Origin: Sporomusa acidovorans
Lineage (GTDB): Bacteria; Bacillota; Negativicutes; Sporomusales; Sporomusaceae
Reading direction: 5' to 3'
Length of the DNA: 64,000 nt
Assembly: GCF_900101845.1 (NCBI RefSeq)
Contig: NZ_FNAM01000003.1
Span: 138,850-202,849, forward strand
In this document: in pieces, positions 54,648 to 63,836 of the stretch
Layout: each line of letters begins with the position of its first letter
Numbering within the stretch: position 1 is the first letter of the stretch
The notes under the pieces: model-generated
Databases searched by the model: none
Seen by the model: the letters and a program-made list of their open reading frames with translations, nothing else
What the model was told of the DNA's origin: nothing
Position numbers and translations under genes: made by a program

Positions 54648-55451
54648 ATGAAAAGGTCCATACAGCACGTACTGGTTATTGGTGCGGTTCTGGTGGGAAC
54701 CGGTGCGGCTGCACTGGTGGCAAGCCTTCCGGCAAATGCCGCAGTTGCGGTCGTCGACTTAAAAAATATTGCCATCAATACCCAAACGGCGGCGAATACA
54801 GAATTGACATCGTTGAACCTAATTAAGCAACTGGCGCTTGATTTGCTGAATATCAAAGGGCTTGACAGCAGCGCTTTAGGTAAATACAGCGATGAAATTG
54901 CCAGCAAACAAAAGAGCTTGGAAGAAAAAATGAAGGTATTTCAAGGGATTATGGGGCAGGAGTCAGGGGGGATTTGGGATGAAAAAGGCGGGCGCATCGA
55001 GGATATTTTAGGACAATCCTTCGATGTTGCCACCTATTTGAACGTATCCGGCTCCTCGTATAAGGCGCTTGAAAATACGTTCCGCGATACCCTCCAGCTT
55101 GCGAAGACCGCGCAAAAAGTTAATAGCGATGCGACAGTACTGCAGAAAGCCCTGAAAAATTCAGCCGAAGCCGAAGGGCAAAAACAGGCGCAGCAGGCGG
55201 GAACGGAGGTGGCAGCCGTTACCGCCGCCTCGCAGATGCAGGAAACGCAGCTGATTGCCCAACAGACCGGGATGATAGCCGAAAACTATCTAAAGGAAAA
55301 CCAGGAAAAAGCGGCAGCTAAAGCCATCCTGGAATTGTCGGCTGCGAATACGCACCGGACGGTACAAAATGCCATTGTCAAACAACCAAAAAATCCACAG
55401 GAGGTTTTCAATAAAATTTATCCGGACTGGCTGGCACAGGAGTACGAATGA
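54648..55451 (+). CDS. trbJ: VirB5/TrbJ-like protein
   Basis: The 267-residue protein has a signal peptide (cleavage near ANA-A, residue 33) and a long helical periplasmic domain rich in Gln, Ala and Glu, as in TrbJ/VirB5 minor pilins. ATG 54648 follows GAGGGAGGG. Its stop overlaps the start of the VirB6-like gene, the usual TrbJ-TrbL order. Confidence 0.75.
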   Translation: MKRSIQHVLVIGAVLVGTGAAALVASLPANAAVAVVDLKNIAINTQTAANTELTSLNLIKQLALDLLNIKGLDSSALGKYSDEIASKQKSLEEKMKVFQGIMGQESGGIWDEKGGRIEDILGQSFDVATYLNVSGSSYKALENTFRDTLQLAKTAQKVNSDATVLQKALKNSAEAEGQKQAQQAGTEVAAVTAASQMQETQLIAQQTGMIAENYLKENQEKAAAKAILELSAANTHRTVQNAIVKQPKNPQEVFNKIYPDWLAQEYE

Positions 55452-56998
55452 GAACGAAGGCGATTTTTTTAGCAAAGCCCTTTGTTATTTTCGCCGCCTT
55501 GCTCTTGTTGCTGTTTCCCAGCATGACTACTGTTTCGGCGGCAGCGTCCTCGCTTCCCTGGGATACGGTATTGACACATTTAATCGGCGAAGTCAGCGTG
55601 TCTGGAGGAACCTTTTCTATTGACACCAGCAACGCCGAATTGACCGGCAGTGTGGCCCGCATCATTTGTACTGTGGCCATTGCCACAACCGGGCTGTTGC
55701 TGATGTTCGGGGAAGTCGGCGGCATGGCGCGGACCACCTTAAATACGATACTGGGAACGAGTATGGTCCTGTTGGTTGGCAGCTGGCTAAACAGTACCTT
55801 TTTCCAAGTCACCGATCCGGCGGTTGTCGCCGGCGGGGTCAGCCCTCCGGTTATTGAGACACACCGCACGCCAGGAGAGGGAACCGATTTTTTAAGCTCG
55901 ATGATGCGCTATTACATTTCTGTTTGCCACAGCGGAGCGGCAGCATTGTTTCCGGCGGCGTTTAAGCTGTTGATTTTCCTGGCTGTGCTCGATTTTTCCT
56001 GGACGGCCATGTTCCGCTTAAATGAGGTCGGACCGAAATACCTGCTGTCCAAAGCGATAAAATATGGCATCTTCATGTGGATATTGAGCAATTGGACCGA
56101 GGGCATGGCTCTGGCGGCAAAAATATTTACCTCCTTTGAGCGGGTAGGACAGCTGGCGTCAGGCAGTTCCCTGCCGCTCCAGCCGGATTCGATCTGGAGT
56201 AACGGCCTGGAAATCCTGGACGCTTCCTGGCAGGGCATCAAAACATTGAGCTGGTCGAATATCGGCGGTGTTCTCGCCAGCCTTGTTATTTTGATCGTTA
56301 CGCTGGCTGCGGTCATTTTTACTGCCATTGCCTTGTTTATGTGCCGGGTGGAATTTTGGACGATTGTAACGCTTGCTACAGTGTTAATCCCGTTTGGTGT
56401 CTGGGATAAGTCCAAATTTCTTTTTGAGAAAGCAACCGGCGCGGTCTTTAATTTAGGGATTAAAATGGCCGTTATTTCCTTTGTGGCGACGGTCATTCAA
56501 CCAACCTTGCTGTCGCTGGCCGAACCGTTAAAAGATGGCAATACGACCGGGGGCTTGGGTGATTTGGCGGCGGCAGCGGAAGTCATGTTCGGCGGTATTG
56601 TGCTGGCCTGTATGGTAATGCAGCTGCCCAAGGTTATTGCCGGACTGATGAATGGACATCCGTCACTGGGTTCCGGGGATATCTTCGAACCGGTGAAAAC
56701 GGCGGTCGCAGCAGCCGTAGCCGCAAAAACGATGGGCATGTCGCAGGTGGCGAAAATGGAAATTGCCCGACAAATGGCAGGCGGCAGCGGCGCGTCCTGG
56801 GGTCAGGTGTTCAGGCAGAGAGCGCAGAATGCCTGGCAGACGACGGGACCGTTTGCCGCCGTAAGGCGTCAGTACCGGGCCGTGAAAAACGACAAAGCGG
56901 ATCGGATGCATCGCTCCGGCCTGACCTGGGGCAGCGGACGCTATGCACAGCCTTATGATTATGAACGTCCGCCGCTGGCTGTGGACACCCATGATTAA
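55448..56998 (+). CDS. VirB6/TrbL-like protein with VirB2-like N-terminal domain
   Basis: The 516-residue protein has a signal peptide, then a segment at about residues 60-115 (ELTGSVARIICTVAIATTG, FGEVGGMARTTLN) that matches the VirB2/TrbC pilin of this element (ELTGTVPLIGGTIAIAVGG, GEGQMTRTAM). Several transmembrane helices of VirB6/TrbL type follow (about 150-400) and a basic cytoplasmic tail. I infer a pilin-channel fusion. It overlaps both neighbours by a few bases. Confidence 0.75.
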   Translation: MRTKAIFLAKPFVIFAALLLLLFPSMTTVSAAASSLPWDTVLTHLIGEVSVSGGTFSIDTSNAELTGSVARIICTVAIATTGLLLMFGEVGGMARTTLNTILGTSMVLLVGSWLNSTFFQVTDPAVVAGGVSPPVIETHRTPGEGTDFLSSMMRYYISVCHSGAAALFPAAFKLLIFLAVLDFSWTAMFRLNEVGPKYLLSKAIKYGIFMWILSNWTEGMALAAKIFTSFERVGQLASGSSLPLQPDSIWSNGLEILDASWQGIKTLSWSNIGGVLASLVILIVTLAAVIFTAIALFMCRVEFWTIVTLATVLIPFGVWDKSKFLFEKATGAVFNLGIKMAVISFVATVIQPTLLSLAEPLKDGNTTGGLGDLAAAAEVMFGGIVLACMVMQLPKVIAGLMNGHPSLGSGDIFEPVKTAVAAAVAAKTMGMSQVAKMEIARQMAGGSGASWGQVFRQRAQNAWQTTGPFAAVRRQYRAVKNDKADRMHRSGLTWGSGRYAQPYDYERPPLAVDTHD

Positions 56999-58787
56999 AG
57001 CTGCCTTTGCCAGGAAGCTTTTACGCAGCTTTTTTTTGCTGGCATTCCTTTTTACAGTCCCATGCCTTGCCTATGCCAATCTAGCGATGCAGTACCCGGT
57101 GGCGGCACCAAAAACAAGTGACTTTGGCTGGCGGCTGCATCCGGTTTACGGGACGCCGCGCCTGCATGCCGGGGTCGATTTGGGAACGGCGGAAGGCTCG
57201 GCAGTTCATACGGCTGCCGCCGGCACCGTCGAATATAGCGGCTGGATCTCCGGCTATGGCTATTATATTCTGATTAATCACGGCCAGGACGACAGCGGTA
57301 GAACCATCCGCACCGGTTATGCCCATTTGAGTAACCTTGCCGGGAGCTTTGCCGGAAAACAAGTGGAACCGGGTGAATTAATTGCCTATTCCGGCTCTAC
57401 GGGAACGGTATCGGGGGATTGCCTGCATTTTGAGGTGCGGGTAGGAAATAGTACCGGCTACGGCGGACTAACCGGCGAAGTTGTCAACCCGGAGGATTAT
57501 TTGGGAGGCTTGCCAGCGTCCAGCGGCTCCGAGGGCGATGCGGAAGAACTGTTCGTTCCGGTTGACTTCTCCATCTTTTATGATTTCGCGCTGCCGCTAA
57601 GGGATATGGTCGAAAAAATGGCGGCTGCTTGCATACAGGGACTGAAACTGTTACAGCAAGAAATGCTGACACTCTTTATTTGCCTTATTACGATGGATTT
57701 GGCGTTGGCCTTTCTCTGGAGCATGTTCCGGCAGGAAAGCGCGCAGGGCATGTTCGAGTTCTTGCTGCATAAATCAGTATTCTATGGGATGTTACTCTTC
57801 TTTTTGCAAAACTGGGGCACCCTTATTGATCTGGTAAAGCAATATTTTGTCAGCTCTGCAGCGCTGATGTTCCAAAAAGATATGGAAACGGCGCTGGAGG
57901 CCGTTTCCGATCCCTCGGCGGTGATTCAACAGGGGATGCAATTGACGGCGCCTTACTTTAATTACATTGAAAGCTTTCACAGTCCGATTGCGATTTTTTT
58001 CAACAAGGGCCTCATTGCGATCGTGTTTCTGTTAGGTATTCTGACCGTGGCGATCTTTCTGTTTATGGGCATCCAAATTATGCTGGCCTATATGGAATTT
58101 TATCTTATGGGCGTATGCAGCGTGGTCAGTGTCACGCTCGCCGGTTTTCGCTATACTTCAGACCTGCCACTTGCCAATTTCGGTATTAACGGACTGTTTG
58201 CATCAGCCATCAAGCTCATGTGGATGACCTTCTTTGCAATGTTCCTGTCGCTCATGGTGCAGATTATTCCACAGGATGGGCTAATAACCAATCACACCGG
58301 GACACAGGATATGACGCTTGACCAGTTTATGGAAGTCATTGGTGATATTGAATCTGGCGGCGATTACGCAGAGCCAGCGAATGCATACGGCGCGAGAGGA
58401 AAATATCAAATTTTAGAGTCGAACTGGGATGCGTGGTGTGAAGAGGCCGGACTGCCAGCGGGTTCTGAGTGGACACCAGCCAATCAGGACCGCGTTGCCC
58501 GCTATAAGATGCTTGAGTATTATGAGAGCTATGGCGACTGGCGGGAAGTAGCAATTGCCTGGAACGCGGGCGCAGCCTGGGTTGGAAGTTCGGTACTGCC
58601 CGAAGAGACGGTCAATTACCTGGAAAAACTGGAGGAAAAGGGCGGCGGGAGCAGTGCGACGTTTGATATTGTGCTGGCGGTTGAGCGTTTCTTCTTCGTA
58701 TTGCTGACAGCCATCATTGGCAGCCGGGTGAGTGGAGTTATCCTGCGTACCTTCTCCGGCGAGGGATTTAGCTGGCGTAGTACGTAA
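56991..58787 (+). CDS. M23 peptidase - VirB6-like membrane domain - lytic transglycosylase fusion
   Basis: The 598-residue protein has a signal peptide (cleavage near YA-N), an M23/LytM endopeptidase domain with HAGVDLG (about residue 60) and HFEV (about 146), five or more transmembrane helices (about 220-430), and an SLT-type domain with the catalytic Glu in IESGGDYAEP (about 453), GKYQI and AIAWNAG. A last helix follows. The two hydrolases cut peptide cross-links and glycan strands, so the protein could open the wall around the channel it helps to build. It starts within the end of the VirB6-like gene. Confidence 0.85.
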   Translation: MIKAAFARKLLRSFFLLAFLFTVPCLAYANLAMQYPVAAPKTSDFGWRLHPVYGTPRLHAGVDLGTAEGSAVHTAAAGTVEYSGWISGYGYYILINHGQDDSGRTIRTGYAHLSNLAGSFAGKQVEPGELIAYSGSTGTVSGDCLHFEVRVGNSTGYGGLTGEVVNPEDYLGGLPASSGSEGDAEELFVPVDFSIFYDFALPLRDMVEKMAAACIQGLKLLQQEMLTLFICLITMDLALAFLWSMFRQESAQGMFEFLLHKSVFYGMLLFFLQNWGTLIDLVKQYFVSSAALMFQKDMETALEAVSDPSAVIQQGMQLTAPYFNYIESFHSPIAIFFNKGLIAIVFLLGILTVAIFLFMGIQIMLAYMEFYLMGVCSVVSVTLAGFRYTSDLPLANFGINGLFASAIKLMWMTFFAMFLSLMVQIIPQDGLITNHTGTQDMTLDQFMEVIGDIESGGDYAEPANAYGARGKYQILESNWDAWCEEAGLPAGSEWTPANQDRVARYKMLEYYESYGDWREVAIAWNAGAAWVGSSVLPEETVNYLEKLEEKGGGSSATFDIVLAVERFFFVLLTAIIGSRVSGVILRTFSGEGFSWRST

Positions 58788-58804
58788 AAAAAAGGAGGAC
58801 TAGA

Positions 58805-59668
58805 ATGAACGTAAATGTGCGGATACGGATTAAGCAAATTGGGGTACTGGGCATACTGGCTGGCAGTTTAGCCTTGTTACCGACGAACGCTTTTGCCTGG
58901 AGTATACCGGGTGTAACCCGTCCGTATGATCCACCGGCCTATTATAGCCCAACCGCTATTTCCTGGCGGGATTCCAAACCGTCCATCTTTACCATGCTGG
59001 ACCTGGCACGGCAGGGGGGCAGGGTGCATGACTATACGGAAGAGAAAAACGATACCAATAAGGGACTTAAAACGACGATTGAGCAATTGAGGCGGCTTGA
59101 CGAGCTTTGGAATGAAATAAAAAACCTGACGCCCGCAGCGTGGGGCGGTTTTTGGCAGTCCCTGGCCGAGCCGCAGGTATCCCAAAAAGATCAAGCCGTT
59201 TTTACCCGAACGGAAAATGAGAATGCCTTGCTTTCCATTACCGATAGTAACGGCAGTGATTTAAAGAAAACGGAAGAAGACAAACTGCGTTATCTTGACA
59301 CGATGTATCGCAGCATCTTTGCCTACAACCAAGAGAGCAGCCAAAGCTATACGGCGCGTACTGGTCTTCTGGCAAAGAGTTTAGCTGTTTCTGCCTCCGC
59401 CGAAGGTCAATTGGCCGCATTACAGGCGCAGGTAGGCTTGGAAGGGAGCCAGGCGGCTGAAAATTTGCAGCGAAACCGTTTGATTGGTTTGCAAAATGCA
59501 TTACTTGCTGTCCGGGAACAGTCCAAAATTGATGAAATGGTACGGGTTCAGGCCCAAAACCGCCGTAATCTTCACATACAGTTTGCCTCGCCGTATGGGC
59601 AAAGTGCAAGTGATAAAGCGGTATTTACGAAACCGAAAGCGCCGGGTATGCCGGATTTTTCAGAATAA
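58805..59668 (+). CDS. Second VirB5/TrbJ-like exported protein
   Basis: This 287-residue protein has a signal peptide (cleavage near AFA-W, residue 31) and a helical domain with a Gln/Ala-rich end (SASAEGQLAALQAQV). Its fold resembles TrbJ and the protein at 54648, but identity looks low. AAAGGAGG precedes ATG 58805. It probably acts at the periplasmic face of the transfer channel. Confidence 0.6.
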   Translation: MNVNVRIRIKQIGVLGILAGSLALLPTNAFAWSIPGVTRPYDPPAYYSPTAISWRDSKPSIFTMLDLARQGGRVHDYTEEKNDTNKGLKTTIEQLRRLDELWNEIKNLTPAAWGGFWQSLAEPQVSQKDQAVFTRTENENALLSITDSNGSDLKKTEEDKLRYLDTMYRSIFAYNQESSQSYTARTGLLAKSLAVSASAEGQLAALQAQVGLEGSQAAENLQRNRLIGLQNALLAVREQSKIDEMVRVQAQNRRNLHIQFASPYGQSASDKAVFTKPKAPGMPDFSE

Positions 59669-59769
59669 CGACTTAGGGTTACCTTTTGCAGGAAAAGGGT
59701 GCGCCAGGCGGAGTGATTCATGGTAGCGTAAAACTAAACGGATGATAATCACCGAAAGGAGCGGGTAAG

Positions 59770-61851
59770 ATGGCAGATATGGAAATTCGTGCGTTTGAAG
59801 CGTATGATACGAAGGAAAAGGGAAAACCTTGGGCAGCCAAAGTGCTCGACAGTGGAAAACTGGATTTTAATATTCCTTTTACTTATAGCGGAAATACGGA
59901 AAATGGCGATGCGGGTGTGCTGTATATTAAAGAAGCGGAGCCGGGCAGAATCTACGCAACCGGGCAGAAAAATTACCAGACGCGGGAAAGCAATATTGAA
60001 TATATAAGTTATAACGGGCAAAATTTTGACGCGGTTGAGAAAGACGTGATTGTGGAAATGAAAGACCGCTATTATGCGGCTTTGCCCACAGAAAGGGCAA
60101 GCAAGACGCAGGATAATGTAGAGCAGCAGCTGGAACGGTATAAAAAATATAATGAAATTGTTGTGGTAAAGGAATTTGGCGCCTATTCAACGGAAAAGTT
60201 GGGAAAACCATGGGTTTGTGAATTTACGAAGGATGGCATTGAATTGAATGCGGTGGGTAACCCGGAAGCTAAGGTTGTCGGGCGTGTAGTCGGTCAGCCA
60301 GGGGAGTTTCAGCAGGCTTTTGTTGTGAATCCCAGCCCTGAACAGGTATTTGTTGTGGGGCAAAAGGATTTGCAGATGAATAAACATCATTTGCATTTTT
60401 ACCGCGTGGAAAACGGCCGGGCGGTTGAAATGACCCGGCAGGAGGCTGAAAATAGCGTTGGCTATGAGCGTAAATTCCGCCCCTTTGAAGTGGAGGATAA
60501 AGGAAAAGTCGTTTTGGATATGCCAAAGGGCTATGATCCTGAACGGTATCAAATGTGGGTTGCAAAAGAGATTGTGGAAAATGGTAAGCGTACCTGCAAA
60601 AGCGGTGAACAGGAGGGCCATTTTTATGGCAGTTATTCCGGCGGCCGTGAGGGGAAGCCAGGGCAGTTTTATATTAACCAGCCGGAAGAAAACGGAATTT
60701 ATGTGGTATGGAAGAAGGATATAGCGGAAAACCAGACGGAAATGGCAGCGCGCATGAAGTACGCAAACGGCCAAATGCATGAACAGCCTATTTTGCAGTT
60801 TGCCAGAGATAAAGTCGTATTAAAGGAGATGCCGGGATTTGATGAAGAGCGGCTGGCCAATCCGTCCGTGGCTCTTGTGCGTCAGGATGGCAGTTTTTCC
60901 TTCATGAATGGTACGAATGCCTACGGACACCCGCAGCGGGTAGGAGGCTACACTGGACGCAACGGCTTAGGCGAAGCGGGCTCTCTGTTTGTTTATGAAC
61001 CGAAGGAAGATATGGTATTCGCAGTTGTACAGGAGAACTATCAGACGCTTAGAACCCAGGTCTCCTATTATCAGTATCAAAAAGGCAATTTCATTGAAGT
61101 TGATCGCGAAACGGCAAAAGAGCTTGCAGCCGCGCAGCCGCGAGTGGAAGCCACTGTGAAGCAGCCGGAAAAAGAACTGGAAGAAATCGTGGAAAAGTTG
61201 AAAAACGGCCAGGTTTCCCCGGAAGAAAAGACACAGATTAAAGAACGCCTTAAAGAGATCCAGGCGGAAATGAAAAAGGAGGAAAAAGAGATCGATAGGA
61301 GCCTGGCCGGTGCAAGGGGAAAAGGCAAATCGCTCGTCATTGCCTCCGTCGCGGCATATGACGCAAAAGAATTTAAACTCCCCTATATTATGATGCAAAA
61401 TGAGAAGGACCGCATGAGTTTTGTCCAGGATAAAAATATCGCCGAATTCAAAGGTTCGGCGAAGGAGGGCGGCCAAATTGTTTTGCATGATGCAAAAGAG
61501 GGAACTGTCGTTGCGTATGGTCAGGCCCGTGTCGATGGCACGAAAACGCAGAGCAGGTATGCCTTGGTCTTAGACAATAAGGTTCAGGAAATATCGCAGG
61601 CGCAGTATCGCGTGTATAAGAAAGATCCGGCAAGCTTGATAAAACCGAAAGAACAGGAATACACGTCCCTTTCGCACGCGGCGGATAGCCTGGCGGCGAA
61701 GGGGATTACGGGCCCGATACTGGAGAAAAAACTGGCAGTGCTGGATTTGCCGGAATTTAAAGGAAAAAGTGTTATTGAAAAAGCAAAAGCTATTCAGGAA
61801 ACCATACAGACGTGTGAAAGAACGAAAGAACCGCATATTTTGGCAAGATAA
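59770..61851 (+). CDS. Large cytoplasmic protein of five imperfect repeats
   Basis: The 693-residue protein has five repeats of about 95-110 residues, beginning near residues 5, 128, 250, 355 and 525. Shared features are an F-x-AYD or GYD start, a GxxGKPW or similar turn, a VYAxGQKNYQT-type segment and a final tyrosine-rich strand. A charged coiled coil (about 470-510) separates repeats 4 and 5. No signal peptide, membrane segment or enzyme motif is seen. AAAGGAG precedes ATG 59770. I do not recognise it. As the last gene of the transfer block it may bind DNA or protein in several copies. Confidence 0.65.
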   Translation: MADMEIRAFEAYDTKEKGKPWAAKVLDSGKLDFNIPFTYSGNTENGDAGVLYIKEAEPGRIYATGQKNYQTRESNIEYISYNGQNFDAVEKDVIVEMKDRYYAALPTERASKTQDNVEQQLERYKKYNEIVVVKEFGAYSTEKLGKPWVCEFTKDGIELNAVGNPEAKVVGRVVGQPGEFQQAFVVNPSPEQVFVVGQKDLQMNKHHLHFYRVENGRAVEMTRQEAENSVGYERKFRPFEVEDKGKVVLDMPKGYDPERYQMWVAKEIVENGKRTCKSGEQEGHFYGSYSGGREGKPGQFYINQPEENGIYVVWKKDIAENQTEMAARMKYANGQMHEQPILQFARDKVVLKEMPGFDEERLANPSVALVRQDGSFSFMNGTNAYGHPQRVGGYTGRNGLGEAGSLFVYEPKEDMVFAVVQENYQTLRTQVSYYQYQKGNFIEVDRETAKELAAAQPRVEATVKQPEKELEEIVEKLKNGQVSPEEKTQIKERLKEIQAEMKKEEKEIDRSLAGARGKGKSLVIASVAAYDAKEFKLPYIMMQNEKDRMSFVQDKNIAEFKGSAKEGGQIVLHDAKEGTVVAYGQARVDGTKTQSRYALVLDNKVQEISQAQYRVYKKDPASLIKPKEQEYTSLSHAADSLAAKGITGPILEKKLAVLDLPEFKGKSVIEKAKAIQETIQTCERTKEPHILAR

Positions 61852-61863
61852 GGTGAAGCTGGA

Positions 61864-62050
61864 GATAAGGTATTTCTAGTGGGAAGATTGTTTCCGGAGA
61901 TGGACATGTGGGTTACGGCGAACGGTAAGGCGGTGTGTTCATTTTCGCTGACAGTATCTTTTAAGACCAAGGTTCGGGAAGAAATGGATGCTATTGACTG
62001 TGTGCCTGGGATTCACTGGCAGAACTTATTTGTCAGGAAGGAGAAGGAGG
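61864..62050 (+). pseudogene. Truncated second SSB gene at the element's right edge
   Basis: The frame reads KVFLVGRLFPEMDMWVTANG and AVCSFSLTVSFK, clearly the first half of an SSB OB fold, then loses similarity after about 55 residues. There is no ATG; only GTG 61879 is available, inside the fold. The reading runs into the flanking minus-strand gene, so the 3' part was lost at a junction near 62040-62060. Confidence 0.7.
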
Positions 62051-62059
62051 TCGCTTTGC

Positions 62060-63577
62060 TCAATTTAAGTCATTTAAAAATTTTTCGGCTTGCTGTGTCA
62101 AAGGAATAACATCGCTTTGATCAATGTATTTTAAATCAAACTTTCGATTCAATGTCATAAATAGGCGCATGCCTGATTTTAGCCGGTGAATATAGGAATA
62201 AACCCCGATCGCACCCGGAGTGATTTCTGTTTTTTTCTCTTGATATCTGTATCTTAAATGCTTGGATTCTCTAAAAATATCATCAATACTCTCGCCAAAT
62301 TTTCGATAGGCCGCGGGGATATTCCTCTGTTCTATCATTTCGCCGACTCTTTTGAGGACATTGCCGCCGCCACAGCGCCTCTTCCTATCGCTGTCAGCTT
62401 AACATAGGGCGCCCCCAATGTAAGCACTTTACAAATGACGTCCTCCGTGGCAATGCCTCCCGCCATTGCAATGGCGGGAGGCCATTTTCCTTTCTTGTTC
62501 AGTTCACGCATAGCCTCAAATACTATTTTTTCCAGCTCGATCGTTGGATAACTCCATTCATTCATCATCTTACAGGGATTGTGGCCGGTTCCGCCTCCCG
62601 CCCCGTCGAACGTTACAAGCGCCACATGATTTTCGGAGGCTATCGACAACACGCGCCGTATGTCTTCAACGCGATAACCGGCCATTTTGAAGAATATGTT
62701 TTCGGCTCCCATGCTGCGATATCCATGAATCTTCTCTGAAAGTATTTCTTCATTCCACATTGGAAGACGGCCATACTGCGTAAAATAGAAGCCTGCATCC
62801 TCAAAATATTGCTTTTTCACGCGCTCGTCCAATGGATCAGGCTCGACCAGATACCCATTCTGTCTCAGCCAAACGGCTTCTTCATAAGAACCGACGGATG
62901 CCACATGCTGAATCCCTTTCGCCGCTTGTCTAAATTTGATTTCCAGCGTTTTTACATTGCAATGCTTCAAGGCGTATTCCGGTGTTCCCAAGGCGATATC
63001 ATCTGCATTGGCCTGCAGAACGATGTCGCCATATCCAATATCAAATTTCCGAAAGCACTGCACCATTCTACTCAGCAGCGGGGCATTTGAAACTTTTCCA
63101 TTGCCGTCGTGCATAAGCTCTGTATCGCTTTTGATTGCTGATTCGCCAATCACGGCAATTGTTCCTGCCATAGCCGCTCCGGAATAGTAATCTTCCCAGT
63201 CCAATTTGGCCATTGCTGGAAGTATGATTGGCGCTTTCAGCTTGATCATTTTTTCGTAGCCTATTTCACAGTTTAAATCTGCCGTATACATTCGTATGCT
63301 CTGAATCTTCCGGATCTCCTGCCGCTCTAAATACTCTTCCGGCAATATTAAAATGCGAATAATCGAACGGATAGTTTTTCTCCGACGCGAACTGCTGATT
63401 GGTAGTATTATAAGGATAAGTAGCTTCGCTCCCACGAATTGCCGACAAGCCGATTTCGCACATTCCGTCGCATTGATTTGAACAGGTTGCGCACATCCCT
63501 GATAAATGATAGATGTGATCGGGAGTCCGAAGTCTGGTATTTTTAAATGTACTGGCAAGTTTTTCGCTATATGACAT
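62060..63577 (-). pseudogene. Glutamate synthase-like FMN protein with two frameshifts
   Basis: The N-terminal part (from 63577, MSYSEKLASTF) has a cysteine-rich ferredoxin-like motif CATCSNQCDGMC. A frame change somewhere between about 63345 and 63270 leads into the FMN-binding barrel (KAPIILPAMAKLDWEDYYSG, TFDGAGGGTGHNP, AMAGGIATEDV). A second frame change near 62340-62360 leads to the C-terminal part (KRVGEMIEQRNIPAAYRKFG, IDDIF). Restored, the protein would be about 505 residues, like archaeal-type glutamate synthase domain proteins. Either the gene is decayed or the assembly has indels here. Confidence 0.75.
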
Positions 63578-63651
63578 AACAAGAAACCGGATTGACGCTG
63601 GGACTCCCGCGGAGGATGGAAATTACAAGATACAATACATTTACAGATTTT

Positions 63652-63836
63652 CTAATTCCAACTCTGCAATTCCAGGATGTTGCCCTCAATGTCTGTGGTA
63701 TAAACAATGTAGCTTTTCGGCCATCCTCATACGCCGCATGTACCAACTCTCCGATTACGCCACCGCCTTTTTCAAGTACTTTTTGAAGGGTTTCTGCAAC
63801 ACTATCAACTTCAAACGCAAGATGCGCAATGCCATA
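63652..63836 (-). pseudogene. Glyoxalase (VOC) family remnant, frameshifted
   Basis: The frame reads IAHLAFEVDSVAETLQKVLE and GELVHAAYEDGRK, the C-terminal half of a VOC-fold protein. After GRK the proper ending VYTTDIEGNILELQSWN is found in another frame and stops at 63652-63654. The N-terminal half is missing and replaced by a DUF421 fragment. Confidence 0.7.

Larger units (their letters stand above)
29720..62050. mobile_element. Conjugative type IV secretion module (ICE or plasmid segment)
   Basis: The region has a near-complete set of VirB/VirD4-type genes plus RadC, SSB, PcfJ-like and methylase/helicase genes typical of conjugative elements, and higher GC than the block to its left. The right limit near 62050 is where a truncated SSB frame runs into a broken chromosomal gene. 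The left limit is hidden by IS66 element 3. No relaxase, integrase or att repeats were found. Confidence 0.65.

Noticed and set aside
59770..61851. Relaxase or primase for the element
   Set aside because: No HUH motif, catalytic tyrosine region or primase motif is visible; the protein is made of repeats.
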